Source: Angiostrongylus vasorum
Taxonomy: Eukaryota > Nematoda > Chromadorea > Rhabditida > Metastrongylidae
DNA length: 64,000 nt
Direction: 5' to 3'
NCBI GenBank assembly: GCA_018806985.1
Contig: JADANN010000085.1
Span: 62,001-126,000, forward strand
How positions within the stretch are numbered: the stretch's first letter is position 1; each line of letters starts with the position of its first letter. Shown here piece by piece: positions 35,475 through 47,431 of this stretch. The notes under the pieces were generated by a model. It ran no database searches. It was given only the letters and a program-made list of their open reading frames with translations, and was not told the origin of the DNA. The position numbers and the translations under genes were made by a program.

Positions 35475-35870
35475 ACAACGGTGACTGACGTTTGAGCAGT
35501 ATCGCCTTCTTCAGAGCTCGGACGGGCACGCCGATACTTAATTTACAAGGTCAAACACTTCAATGGCACAAAATGAAGGACGAAAATCTGGGCGATAACT
35601 ATACGGTAAAGAGCTTCTCGAAAAACCTACCGTTCTTTATGTGCCCTTTACCGCGAGGGAACAGCCGCATAGAGTCGCACATGGTTGGCAGCTGCACCAC
35701 CCATGCCAGGGATCAGCTCTAAGAATAGTTATTCTTCGAATTTTTGACTTTCTGTTTGTGCTGTTGGGTGAAGAATGACCTACCACATTGTGCATCAGTG
35801 TAGCTTTCCAAGCTCTGAAGAAGGGGATTCTGCTTAGACGTCGGCTTCCGTTAACTACGAAGGTTCCGAC
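35475..35870. mobile_element. Two opposed Penelope-like termini
   Basis: A minus-strand terminus (35485-35720, hammerhead relic with CAAA for GAAA) is followed by a plus-strand one (35740-35860, TAGA for GAAA). Both are degenerate. Confidence 0.6.
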
Positions 35871-35879
35871 AAAAATTGT

Positions 35880-36375
35880 GTTGCATGTTTGCAAAACTCT
35901 GGACCGCAGGTGTCTCTGGTGGGAACGAACGCGCAATTGTCCTTTCTGGGAAGTAACGCGTTCGCCACCACACCACGCGGGTCCCTTCGTTTCGCCTGTC
36001 TCTCAACTGCTTCTATCGATCAGCGCCGTCAACTATCACCCGTCAACGGGATTGATCTGGGTAGCCCTAAATCTTTCGCAACATACCCTACCCTTAAAAA
36101 AATAAGCAGTAATTAAAAAGGTTAAGATTGTGATTGTAACTATAGCCTCAGCTTAACTGGGTTCAACGCCGATTTGGGTTCCCCAGATCCATTCCGTCGA
36201 CGAGCGATTGCTGATGGCAAAAGATTGATAGAAATAGCTGAGGGACAGCGGAAAGAAAGACCCTCATGTTGTGGCAGTGAATGCGTTTCTCCCCGGAAAG
36301 GACGGTAGCGCGTCCGTTCCCTACCGCAGACACCTGCGTTTCGGAGATTTGCGAATATCTCAGCATCATCTGTAG
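35880..36375. repeat. SINE-2 head-to-head pair
   Basis: Reverse copy at 35885-36015 and forward copy at 36230-36375, with their shared tails (GCAGTAATTAAAAAGG) between. This repeats the arrangement at 19247-19560. Confidence 0.7.
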
Positions 36376-36735
36376 CACCGTTGATCGCCGAGTGACTATA
36401 GCGGGACGCCAGTAAATCTTCCATTTTCCTGTCGCGTGCAAGAGTAGTCCCAGTGGGTTCTGATCGCTCTTGGGACTCGTCTGAGCATCATATCTTTCTT
36501 CTAGACTCTTTCGTGAATAATTCTGATCATCTGGGTCAGTGGTGTCCCCTGCAGTGCATTGGACATCCCGAGGAATCCAGTGACTAGCAGCTCTTGCCCA
36601 TCGGTTGTCATTCATAGGCATTTCGTTTCCGGCCCATCTCATCTTCGACTGTTTGGCGTACAGAACGGCATCTTTGATTTTGATCGGTGACGCAGGTCGG
36701 AGCTTCGGTTTTCCCTTCCCTTAATTGTATGACAC
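36376..36735 (-). mobile_element. RTE LINE 3' fragment
   Basis: The minus strand reads KMPFCTPNSRR, MRWAGNEMPMND, ARAASHWIPRDV, matching the 3' coding end of the LINE at 25600-25720 (IRWARPVMRMNDSR, AISDWVPRDV) in pieces. Confidence 0.7.
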
Positions 36736-36914
36736 GGGATACTCATCGTCCTTCCGACGGCGCGCTCGATAACGTTGAGCGTTTTTCATTCTGTTTGAGT
36801 AGCCACTAGGTTTTCTAAACGCGTACGTTAACACAGGAATAACCCCGTCGTTTTCTTGTACAGCAATCGCGAGGTTGTTAGACAGCATACATTTACTTCC
36901 ATAGAAAAACACAA

Positions 36915-37690
36915 TGCAATAAAACAGTAGCCGCGTTTCGGCAGTATTGCCTTCTTCAGAGCTTGGATGGGCATACTAATATACAATTCACTAAACCAAA
37001 CGCTTCAGTAACACTTACAATAGGGACAAAAAACTCTATGGCGATTACATGATCAACAGCTTCTCTAAAAACTCACCGCTTTCTCACAAGACTTCCAATG
37101 ACGAATATTAGAACAGCTGATTACAGTCGCATATGGTTGATGACTGCACCATCCCACATCAGAAATTGATGCGAAACATACGGGGTCAGGCCACGTATGA
37201 ACAACGGGCATTCATCCCTGGTATTCATTGTAGGGTTTTTTGGCATTTCATCCGAAAAAGCCCCAAGAAATTTGCGCGTTCAGTGTTTGAGCGGTCTGTG
37301 CACTGATATTGACTTTTACATCAAAATCCCTTCTCAGCTGTGTTCTTGTATACCACTGCGTCTCTAGAGCGGTGCTTTGTCTTTGGTTTTCGCTTGCCAT
37401 CTTGGTTTTCTCTTATACGGATGAAGAAATATCTGCTCGTTTCGCCAATACATTCATTTCCGCAAAGTACTACAAGAAAGTCAGGTATATCGTACAATTT
37501 GTTTTTTTCACATTGATGGTCGTAAAGGCGGTTACGAACTAACTGATGACGTAGAGTAGCTGGTGGTATCTCAACTATCGCTACCGATTTCCTCTAGATC
37601 GCCCTTCTTAAGCATCGTTTAGTAGCTTCGCTTACCTCATCGCTAATAAAGAGCGACATAAAAATTCTCCCATCCTCTGATTAGTAATAT
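36915..37690 (-). mobile_element. Penelope-like element 3' half
   Basis: Same layout as 1975-2700 and 8890-9820. The terminal hammerhead relic (36929-36963) has perfect CTGAAGA, stem II GGCA/TGCC and GAAA, but the cleavage triplet GTC is now GCG, which should abolish cleavage. Confidence 0.7.
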
Positions 37691-37910
37691 GAAAAGTCGA
37701 TATCCAAAGCTAAACAATCAAAGGGTCAGTGTGGCAAAAGGCTGCATGTTTAGAATCATCGGCTATTTCGCCCTTTGAAATTCGATAAACCAACCCTTTC
37801 CCTTCCTATACCTACGTATTAAAGCACATAAGTTGGTATCACCTGATGATCTTGCGTCAACCAATCCCTGATCATTTATCGTTAAACCTGTCCACATTTC
37901 TAAACCACAT
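37691..37910 (+). mobile_element. Penelope-like RT N-terminal fragment
   Basis: The + strand reads KAHKLVSPDDLASTNP, the same block as the PLE at 20450-20380, with a stop inside. Confidence 0.65.
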
Positions 37911-38049
37911 TTTTCGGCTATTACTATGCAACAGTACAACTTCCTCAATGTGAAATGACTACGACGAAAAGTTTCGGTAAAAAGCGCCAATTACTCCGGC
38001 GACTTCACCAGTCGTTAGTCATCGGGGACTTTCAATCTAGTTTCCGTGA

Positions 38050-38290
38050 TAACAGATGGTGAAGCGTCGTGCAACAGACACCACAAAAGTTGAACGTGAA
38101 GTACTACGTATGCACCATCTCGGCTACCTTACTTTCCATATTTTTCTCGTCTACTGAATACAACTTGATTAGCTATCATCAGGGACGTTCTATGTGATAG
38201 AAGCACCGGAAACCAAACTGAGACCGAAACAGCTTTTCAGTTATTTAATCACCTTTAGTAGTTCGAAGCTTTATGTGAGTTTGCATAAGC
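38050..38290 (+). mobile_element. Mariner C-terminal remnant
   Basis: A worn copy of the sequence that at 52303-52540 encodes STEYNFVGSLDNILREKS and TVFSYLITSRSWKFYVT, i.e. the C-terminal end of a mariner transposase. It predates the duplication, since all copies of the flank have it. Confidence 0.6.
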
Positions 38291-38504
38291 AGACTTGTTT
38301 AAAGTCAGCAGAAATTCATAGATTCAAATGCTGTTGTATTGACAAATAAAGTTTATTTCTCAGCTGATGCATGCGATTTTAAACAAATAAGTTGAAATCT
38401 TACATTCCAATGAGAAAAGACCTAATACTTTTCAGCCATTCACTTGAGGACGGGCTCCAAGTTTCCATTCAATATCATTGATGAAATAATTCCTTTTTAC
38501 TTTT

Positions 38505-38900
38505 TTTTAGCAAACACGAGGTGTTATTTTATTTCTTTATTTACGTACAAGCTGATGTTTCGGCGCATTTCGCCTTCCTTAGAGGCTGGGAAGGTCAAGT
38601 TGATTGCAATCTACACGGCCAAACACCTCCATAACCAAACGGAGAAAATGCTGAACCAAATTTCCAATCACATTGAAAACGGAGCCTTTGCACACACATT
38701 GCTTTCTATGAGTCTTCCACTAAATATGCCACGTGGGGACCAACCGTACAAAGTTCACGTGGAATCAGAAAGTGCCCATCTCATCAGAATAACAGGCTTA
38801 TATACTGCCCAATATCACACGTGGTAATGAGGCATCCCTCCCAAGAATCCGAAAATGTACCGCAGGGAGGAATGCCTCACCACGCATGATATTGGGCAAT
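38505..38900 (-). mobile_element. Penelope-like 3' terminus insertion
   Basis: Matches 8890-9250 and 55030-55190. The hammerhead relic (38550-38588) has CTAAGGA and CATC in place of CTGANGA and CGTC. The flank copy at 52.7 kb lacks it. Confidence 0.75.
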
Positions 38901-40604
38901 ATATAAGTTTGTTATTCCAATTGTTAAGCCAGCATCAGACTGTCATGTAAACTTTAACTCAACCACTTTTCAAAGTCATCGTCTTCTTCACAGCAGGATT
39001 GATCCTAAACAATAACCTACAGCCAGTCGTCATTGCCGCGAAGAAGCTCTTTGTAGTTGTGTGAACTCAATTAATGAAGAGCAAACGAATAACAATGTGG
39101 AAAGTGCTGAGGTCCGCATACTGTTCGTGAAGATGGGTCGTATGAATTAAAATGAAATGGTAGTACGAGCTACTGGGATGGTTGTTTAGTCTAGTAAACC
39201 GTAGCTTTGCACTGTGTAGCACTGACACAACTGTTGAGGAGAGAAGCCGACAACAGCAGTTATTTTTTTGCCAAATATACTTCTCTCCCTAAATGCGACA
39301 GCCTGTAATGTGCATATAACAATATTCGACGAAACACCTCACGTAGCCGGTCGCTTAGAAATTCATTGTAACTTTTACAGTGGTGCTTATTCACCTTCAA
39401 CCAGCGTTCATAAAATCTCATAAAACGGCTGTGATTCCACAGCGCTGTCTATGTGTTCTATTAGTCATGGTTTAGGAGAAACTCAGTGTTCGAGAATTCG
39501 TATCGTACTGGAATGTAAGCGCTTCACATTGATCGCTCACTAACGCTGCTCAAGTGGTAATGGAAATATCTCACAAATGATTCTTAAGTATTTCGCGATC
39601 AAACGAGAGAAGTTTTTAACAGTATTTCAACGACACTTGATTTAGCGTATTTGCAGTGAACGACACCTAATTTTTGGCTTTGCCCTGTAATATCTAGAGA
39701 CGTTTTAACGCCACTCCCGAAAGCCACTGTGACACTCATAGGTGTCATTCGTCGTGAAAGTGTTAAAAACTTTACAGTCAAGTGATCCTTAAGAAGACAA
39801 CAACTTAAGAGCTTTTCAACAACCTCATTGCTAACATTAAGTCGATGTGCTTTCATTGAATAAGGTTTAAATCTAACAAGCAGTGGAAATCGCTATTCTT
39901 AAAAGCATTATTTCATTTTATTTCATTTCTCCATTATCTTATTCCACACGATTCTTAAACAGAGGTACGACCTATTGCTTGGAATAAAATAAAACACACT
40001 CGAAACTCCTCGTGTCTGATCACCTTTTCCATTCCATTCGCTTCCCCCGCCTTCCTTCATCCACGAATGTCTTCGAGATCTCTAGATATCGCTTCAGCTG
40101 CTGTTTGCAAATTGTCACATTTTTATGGATGTCGCCAAGTGGTTTTCGAGCACACTCCCACCGGCCTCCTGTAAAGAAACGCGTACAGAACTGTCACATG
40201 GAGTGCGAAGACGTGTTGGCGTGTTGCAAGTGTTTCCAGACAGTCGTACTGTCAAACGTTCGTCTCTGGATGGAGAGTACTGTGAATGTGATAATCGGCA
40301 TCACTAGCACTTCGCCATTTGCTCCGTGCTTTTTTTTTGCAACTCTTCTTTTAAATTATCTCACAACAATTAAGCAATAATTCCAGGACACAACCACTAA
40401 ATGTGGAGAAACGGATTTCTGAAAAGCTGCAGGAATTTCTTTCGTTTGATAAGCAGCAATTCTCAAAAGGTTTCTTACCTAAAAAAGGAAACACCGAGAA
40501 GAATGCAGTTATTAAAAGACAAAAAGGATGAAACTCTCGGCATTTATCAATCCCTAAAAGATGTGCATTCGACTTCATTAAGCAACGTCGGAGGTAACTA
40601 AATG

Positions 40605-40715
40605 AATATCTCTCCAATTTGCCGAAGCCGGAGGAATGAAAGGCTTGGTGGGTTTGGAGCTAGAGGGATCGGTCCTACATGTATTACTGGGCGATCCGAT
40701 CATTGTGCTATATGA
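40605..40715 (-). repeat. SINE-1 copy in the upstream flank
   Basis: Reverse SINE-1 (GAGGGATCGGTCCTACATGT, TACTGGGCGATCCGATC). It occupies the same relative place as the copy at 57745-57900, so it was there before the flank was duplicated. Confidence 0.65.
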
Positions 40716-41755
40716 GGCACCCTATAATGCTAGTTATTGGTCAAATGAAATGGTTGTTTCTGTACAAATCAGTAACAGACTCAGCACTCCCAAAGCATTT
40801 GTCTTTTTTACAAATTTAGAAATTCGCAACCACTTTGAAAAAGGTGGCCAAGGAAACCACATCTTTAGCGTCGTTACGATACCAATCCTAGACCACGCCC
40901 AGTGCCCTTTCTCTTCTCAGTGGAGGCCCATTCTAAAGTGCTGGACACAAAAGGGGGTCAACAACACGTTATTATCTAACGAAGTTGTTTTTTTTATGAT
41001 GCGGTTCTTGAAACCCTTAGTGAAATTCTGCAGATGAGCTTGCTTGGGCCAGCGAGGACTCTTGCCATCGGAGACAAGACTCTCACACTTAATAGAGCAT
41101 TGAAAAGCAAAACGACTAGAGCTGACTGACTACGATTTTCACTGCCAAGGATTGTTTTGCTAAGAATGTTACAAACTGCAAGTTCTGTCTGCTTTCTGTC
41201 ATTCCACTTTTGTGCTTCCTTGTTACCTTTCGGTATATCAATGGATTTATTTTTTCTCAAGAGTGCATCTTTTGAGAAGCTGTTTCCTTTCAATTCTGCA
41301 CTCCTTTAATTGTGGGAAAGCTAAAATTTAATGTCGTTGCAGCATAGTTTTATGGCCTAAACCCAATTTAACTTGGAGGATATGAGAAATCAACGCTTTC
41401 ATTGAATTGTCTTCAAGTGATCGCTGTCACACACGTCGTTTTTATTTCGTACTTCACTTCTGATTTGTCGATAGCCGTATGCCTTGCAATAGGAGAGCCT
41501 CTAGTGTCAAGTCTCAGAGTCTTATGAAAACGTTGATTCCAATTTTCCTTTGAGCCGAGCAGTATCGGGGGTGTGTAAAACTCTTACGAAAACCAAAGAG
41601 ATCCATAATAATCGTGTTACGCTCACTGACTACGAATGCTTAGGAGAAATTCATTGTTTTTTACAGCAACCCTAAAAAGCAGAAAATTCTCTTATTAAGT
41701 CACCTTTGCAATAGGTGCGATTTACCTATTTTTTTAAGCTGTGATTCTTTTAAAA

Positions 41756-41920
41756 ATGAGCAATCCGGCGAACATGGCAACGGATGCGACACGTCGACTA
41801 CTGCTTTCTCTTCTCGCTGTTACTACAGTGTTTGGGTGTGCAGCAGGTCCAGGTAAGACCAGTTATTAATTCTTAGATTAAAACCACGGCTTTCAGTAAA
41901 GTGGCATTAATATTAGATAT

Positions 41921-41957
<37 letters not shown>

Positions 41958-44900
41958 GTATTTATACACAGTCCTCGCCTATGTATTACTCTGTGTGGCT
42001 GCTGTCCACCAACTAACTTAATTACTTTACAACGAATGAACAGTAGGGGTTTAAATGAAGCTGTTTCCCATGGGAATGCAAATATAATTGTTAATTTCAA
42101 TCTGCTAGGGTTATCAAAGTGTTTGGCTGAGTAGATCCTTCTCTATCTGACCTTTCCAGGCTCTGAAAGAAGGCGAAACCGCCAAAACGTCAGCTATTAT
42201 ATCCTAATAAATTCTATAATGACAACCTCGTATCTGCTCATTGAAGAAAAAACGTCGGATCAATGCGCAGGTGGCCAGAGAGTCAGTCTTGGGAATATGT
42301 TAGGCTTATTGAATCAAAAGTTAATAACTCTCTTAAAACGATGTCTTAGTTGTTCGGTCTTCAGATGGTACGAAAATTGTCTTGCACAAATTAGTGGGTT
42401 GCCAGTGAAACAGCGATTAGCACCAAGGCATGCCATCGATTTCATGTATAATGTCGGAACTCTAGTTCTTGATCGCCGTCCCTTACTCTGCTTTCGATAT
42501 TCAGACTACTGCTTCATAGGATGATCCACACAAAGAAAGATGGAAAAATGCTTCGAAAGAGTAAATAGGCAGTCAGAGTACATCAAATTTAAGCGACAAA
42601 ACCAACAGTAACAGGCCACCTTCTTTGAAATTCCCGAATACAGGTTTCATAATGTGGCCACATAACAAAATGGTATCGATAATCAAGTAGTTAAGATACA
42701 TTAGTGGCCTACCTTTCCTCTCACCTTCAGCACATCAATGTATAATGATGTGTACTTATCAAAAACATGTAACGAACTGCTAAATGCGTGTACCAGAAAA
42801 GACGAAACGAGAGAGTCGTTAAAGCATAAGTCACCTGGGTCAGAACAAGGGCTATGATTATTCAGTAAAATAATGTTCCAAACCTTATCAAAATCTTGTT
42901 CTATCTACTCTTCCTAGAAGGACAAAGGGTGAAGCGCTCGGCGTTGATCCCTTATTGAGAGATACGCCAAACATTCAGCTTTATTAAGAGCTGATAGAGA
43001 AGATTGGAAGATCTGACCTACACACTGACTGTAGCTTAACGATTTACCGAGTGATTGCTGCTGTTCTCCCATAATCCGGTACCAATCTTCCGACAACGGC
43101 GAGAAGGGAGGCTTGGTGTGCCTGGGACAGGGGATCTATCCCACGAGTATTCCAGAGTTTCTCTAACCATTAAGGCCTTCGGTTAGTAATAGAATGAAAT
43201 AAAAGTAGGCCACTTTGTGTCCGTATAAAGTAACATTTATTTGGGAATATTAAAATCCGACATGCCTTGAGGACACACATGGCACAGATGCACAACGATG
43301 ATGGTTTTAAAGTCACTGAAAAGATCCGTGTGCAGGAATCAAAACATCGACGTGCATGAGTATTCTAACGTATGGGCAAATTTCAAAAGTGCAAAGATGA
43401 ACAGGAAAGACGAGTGCCTAACCATCAACCGTAGCAAGGCGCCTGTTTTTTAAAGTGATTTTTTAACCTGGTCCTTCCTCACTCGTCACCTCACGTGGAC
43501 AACACTTGGGTGGTCGCAGGCACAGTAACACGTTAAGCAGTTTTTAAATAGAGCAGAAGGACACGTACGATCTGGAATGCTTTCAAGAGTAAGCCGAGGA
43601 TTTAGTGAAGAGAAAAAAGGAACAGCCGACGCCACGCACACCTTTTCGGCTCCACGATATTGCCTACCTAAACGCGCGCATCAGAAACCTGGTCGCAGTT
43701 TAAGCAGGATGAAAGATGTCACCAATCAATCAGTCAGCGTTATTGAACGCACAATCGTAAGGGCGATGCTGAGAGCATTCCTCGTGAAACAACTGAGAGA
43801 AGCAGTCATAAATCAAAAGTGTTGTTCTATACGCCAAACTGTTGAAGATATTGTGGGCCAGACAAGCAGTGCGTATGAATGACAATTGATGAACAAGAGC
43901 CGTTAGTGAGTGGATTGCTGGAGACGTTGAACGTACTAAAGGAAGACCACCGACCAGATGGCTACATTTCTTCACTGGAAGCTTAGAAGAAAAGAATGAT
44001 CTTCACCGAGTCCCTAAAGCGAGCGAAATGCCCTGGGAAGCTCTAGCACTCGACAAGGAGAAGTGGTAGATTCTCCCTCTCGAGTCAGTTGGTGGTCAAT
44101 GGACCAACAGGTAATACAGGTAATGATATCGTTAATATGAGAATTAAATATCAAGGTCTAGGCATCGCTACTTAATTAACTGTTTGTCAAATTTTTTTGT
44201 TTACTTGTTTGGCAAGGTTTAATTAGTCCCAACTTTTACTTACAACCGTCAAACGATTACTACGATAATATTATTGGTAAATGTCGTTAAATAGTGGAAT
44301 TATTACAGTAATTATTGTCTCCCTGTATTTAAAACTTTTCGATCCTTTTCTTCCACTTCAACCTTTCACGAGGACGGTGTTTGGTTCAACCTCGCCTCGG
44401 ATTCACAAAATCTCTTATCCCTCCACGGACCTGAAATTCGTACCGGGCTTGTCTGGGCATTGTGCATGCTTTCAATACAAAAAACTCAGTGGCTCGGCCA
44501 GCTAAAACTCGAGGAAGGATCAAATCGATGATCATTCAACGATATTCATGACGAGAGAAAAAGTCCTCAATGGGCAGTCGAATGCGCGAGGCAAACTCTG
44601 GAAGGTTTTCGTGGATTATGGGTGCGATGGAGCGAATCGAACGCAAGAATGCTTGGAAGCAAACAGTGGATGTGAAGGATAGGTTTTAGGATTTTTTTTA
44701 GGGTTTTTAGGATAATGTTTATTTTTATAGGATAGGGACGACAAATATTAAAGAAAACTGGACAACTTTTAATCACACATTCGTAATATGGTGATGTTAG
44801 CACTCAACTTGCATTTATTCGGCAAAAAAACTGCGAGATTTAGCTGCAATGAGCTCGAGGACCTTTAATGTTATGGGTTTCACCTTGCCGTTACCTATGG

Positions 44901-47431
44901 TTTATTCAATGGCAGCCGGTGCAACTGCTCAGGCACCTACTATTTCGACAAGTGAAAATGGAGCCAGACAATTTGTGATGCGTATTGTAATGCAAGCAGT
45001 GAGTTCGCATTTTTCGGATAATTTCAATGAGAGCATCGATTTCTAATAAGTTAGCTTGCATCTTCGTATTAACACGGTTTGTATGGCTTTGGATATTTTA
45101 ATAAGAAAGTTCAATATGAACTCAATCGGTAAGTGAAATCTCTGTTTTCCAGGTGTTTGATGTTCTTGAACGGCAGGGTCGCGCTGCCGGCCTCCCAGAC
45201 CCAATAATCCAAGTCATTTTGGATCAACTCACTGTGAATGTCACATACCAACCCCTGCGATGCGACTCTGTTTCTGTTAATCCAATGGCAGCAGCGAATA
45301 GTTAGTTTTCAGCTTTCAAAATCTATTTGAAAAAGCCCTTCCTGTGCTAGCAAGACCTGAAAGAACGCTATTGCCTTGAATGCTACCGTGAATCTTCAAT
45401 CCTACCATTTTAAAAATAATACGCGAAAGACGCAAATGTGATAAAGATGTTTTCGTAACGTTAATATCACAGCTTTCGGAAAGTGTTTTAAGACTGCTGT
45501 ATCAACTCACTCTTTGAATTATAGCTGCTGCTCTTCCAGTGGCTGTCATTAATCATTACTATTATTATTATCCTGTAGGTGGGTTAGTGTTGCAGTCTAT
45601 TACATCAGGAAAACAAGGTTCTGGTTCGGTCTCCTCAAAACGCTCTCCCTTCCACCCACATCGAGACGTCTTAGCAGGGCTATCTCGAGAGTTGCGAGAA
45701 AGCACGGAATTCGCCTGCATGAAAAGGTATTCATGACGAAAGAAAAATCCTCAGTCAGCAGTCGAGACCACATATGAAGTTGTCGAGGGTTTTCTGTGTC
45801 CCATGGCTGTGACAGAAACAAATGGGATATAGGAAATGCTGAGATCTGCATTGTGAATGCGATAGCGGGATCGCGTAATATAAAATGAGTAAAATAACCA
45901 CCATAAAGCTGAGATACTTGCAAAACTCCGGACCGCAGTGCCCGCGGTCTGGATAAACGCGTTATTACCCTTTCCGAGGGCTAAAACGTTCACTACCACA
46001 CCATGAGGGTCCTTCAATTTGCGTTTCTCTCATCTAGTTTCCTAAAATAATATAATTTTTATTTTTTTACTTTTTTATTAATTTTTTCTCAACAAAATGA
46101 CTTTGCCAGCCTCACCTTGTTAACGTGGTTACGTTTATCAACAGTTACGTGGTACTTAATACTTGAATGGCCCGTTCTCACTGATTGTGCGAGCCCCAGC
46201 ACAGTATCCATTTTTCGAAGATCTGCTGGTTAAGCCATTGTTGTTATCTAGAATCCCAAGGTCAGCATGGCTAAAGTCTGCCCCAGGTCTTCATCATCAC
46301 AGGCAGTCGCAGCCCTTGTGGATCAGAGAGAGTTTTGCCACCATGCGACTTTGATACCGGGACTGTGGTTTATCATCACATTGGGTTTACGCTTAGCTAA
46401 GCTTTCCTGATGGAAATGTCAGACTCCTTCTCAGCTTGGGACGCGCCGCCGGATGGTCGAAATCTCCCACTGAACATTAGTTTCTGGCTGGAGTGGTGGA
46501 TCGCTTGAGAAGATTCGACTCCATGCGAGTGCGATGACCCACAGCGATGCGTCGAACGGCTGTGGGTCATCGAGTCGGATCGCCGGCCGTGAGGGAGGGC
46601 GTTGAAAAGGCAGCCCAAAAAAATATTATTGCGCGAATAAAAATTAAGCATCAAATTTTATCGGCTTAGGTGGTTAAACTGTCTGGCTGAGCAGGTTTGC
46701 TTGTCAGTCTGATTTTTCTGGTCTCTGAAAATCGATCCAGCCGAAAGGTCAGCTATCGCATCCGAATAGTGTGGTAAAAACCTCGGATCTACTCATTAAG
46801 GAAACAGTGAATTATTGGCCAATGACGTGGTTAAAAGAATTCGGATTTCGCTTCTAGAGTTTTTATAAGAATATATTTGGATCTCCATGGATTTGCAGCA
46901 CGAGAAATAATCGACGACCTTCGCAGAAGATGAATACGAGAGAAGCGGATCCAATAGAAGAAGTGCGGGGACACGCACAGTAGATGTCATGATGGGTCGT
47001 GCAATAATTTTAGTAAAAATCTTTGTATTTTCATTGAGAAATAATAAAAATAGCAGACATAGCGAGGAATTGGGACAAAAAAAACAGTTCTTTATTGAAC
47101 GGCTTTCGAATTTATACAAACTATGCGTTTAGCAATAAATGAGTTGCTTGCAGTACCAGCCATGATGGACATGAACACGTGCGTCATCATAGGCAATACG
47201 ATCACTGCCATATGCCGCATGGCGGCGGGTTGCATGTTAAATCCTGCCATGAATATCGAGGCTATTCCAGCCACAGCTCTGACAATCTCAGGAACTCTGA
47301 CGACCACAAATGTCATTATGGCGAATTGGAGTAGAGAGATGTGGCAAGGCGTTGTGAACAGAGTGGTTCGAATGTTGGCGTCGGGACCGTTTGCTGCGAA
47401 CTTCCTCTCGGCAGTTGCCACCGTCTCATGA
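41756..47431 (+). CDS. Nematode secreted protein, gene A (four exons, intact)
   Basis: Model: exon 1 41756-41852, exon 2 44844-44998, exon 3 45153-45300, exon 4 47154-47431. Donors are GTAAGA, GTGAGT and GTTAGT; acceptors TTTAG, TTCCAG and TTGCAG. Phases 1, 0, 1 agree, giving about 225 residues. Exon 4 could also start at 47133, adding seven residues. Exon 1 encodes a signal peptide (RRLLLSLLAVTTVFGCAAGP); an in-frame second Met lies at 41774. Then come TFNVMGFTLPLPMVYS, RQFVMRIVMQAVFDVLE, NVTYQPLRCDSVSVN, MDMNTCVIIGNTITAIC and TTTNVIMANWSREMWQ, ending at FLSAVATVS. The function is unknown and the family, though it feels nematode-specific, is not named with confidence. Intron 1 is loaded with a PLE, a SINE and a LINE fragment; intron 3 with a SINE and an R3 repeat. 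Paralogues sit at 28-30.4 kb (dead) and 61.96 kb. Confidence 0.75.
41923..41956. repeat. (TA)n microsatellite in intron 1 of gene A
   Basis: A pure TA run starting 71 bases after exon 1; gene C has one 72 bases after its exon 1. Confidence 0.95.
42100..43520 (+). mobile_element. Penelope-like element in intron 1 of gene A
   Basis: A hammerhead-like terminus (42161-42197; extra A in CTGAAAGA and AAAA for GAAA) precedes an RT region (LKRCLSCSVF, RLAPRHAIDFMYNVG, RRPLLCFRYSDYCF at 42475-42515), a linker, a SINE-1 insertion, and a worn GIY-YIG region (GHFVSV at 43208, HNDDGFKVT at 43295). Terminus-then-RT on one strand again shows the tandem PLE layout. Confidence 0.75.
43035..43150 (-). repeat. 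SINE-1 copy inside the PLE
   Basis: Reverse SINE-1 (CCATAATCCGGTACCAATCT, AGGGAGGCTTGGTGTGCC, GGGATCTATCCCACG). It splits the RT and endonuclease parts of the intron PLE. Confidence 0.6.
43560..44120 (+). mobile_element. RTE LINE 3' fragment
   Basis: Matches the last ~550 bases of the LINE at 25380-25935: gene end with ERTIVRAMLR, the GTGGGCCAGAC block and the GGTAATACAGGTAATG tail. Strongly decayed. Confidence 0.75.
45895..46020 (-). repeat. SINE-2 copy in intron 3 of gene A
   Basis: Reverse SINE-2 (GATACTTGCAAAACTCCGGA, CACTACCACACCATGAGGGT). Missing from the homologous intron at 28.2-30 kb. Confidence 0.65.
46140..46475 (+). repeat. R3 repeat copy in intron 3 of gene A
   Basis: R3 from its CTTAATACTTGAATGGCCCG start to TCAGCTTGGGACGC. 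The homologous intron at 29.2 kb lacks it, so the insertion is younger than the duplication. Confidence 0.75.

Larger units (their letters stand above)
37911..41755 (+). repeat. Upstream flank of gene A (first of three copies)
   Basis: Homologous in order to 51770-55015 and to 56200-58600. Landmarks: mariner C-terminal remnant (38050-38290), AAAGTGCTGAGG (39110), GTCATTCGTCGTGAAAGTG (39745), a TCTTCGAGATCTCTAGATAT block (40070), GAATGCAGTTATTAAAAGAC (40500) and minus-strand KNKSIDIPKGNKEAQKWND (41210-41260). The last ~350 bases (41390-41755) recur upstream of gene C exon 1 and presumably include its promoter. No exon is firmly supported within. Confidence 0.85.

Noticed and set aside
36140..36642. 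Overlapping minus-strand frames as a novel protein
   Set aside because: They are SINE-2 fused by chance to an RTE LINE 3' fragment.
47092..47421. Minus-strand open frame of 109 codons with a membrane-like composition
   Set aside because: It is the shadow of exon 4 of gene A; the plus-strand frame joins in phase with three upstream exons and ends at a normal stop.
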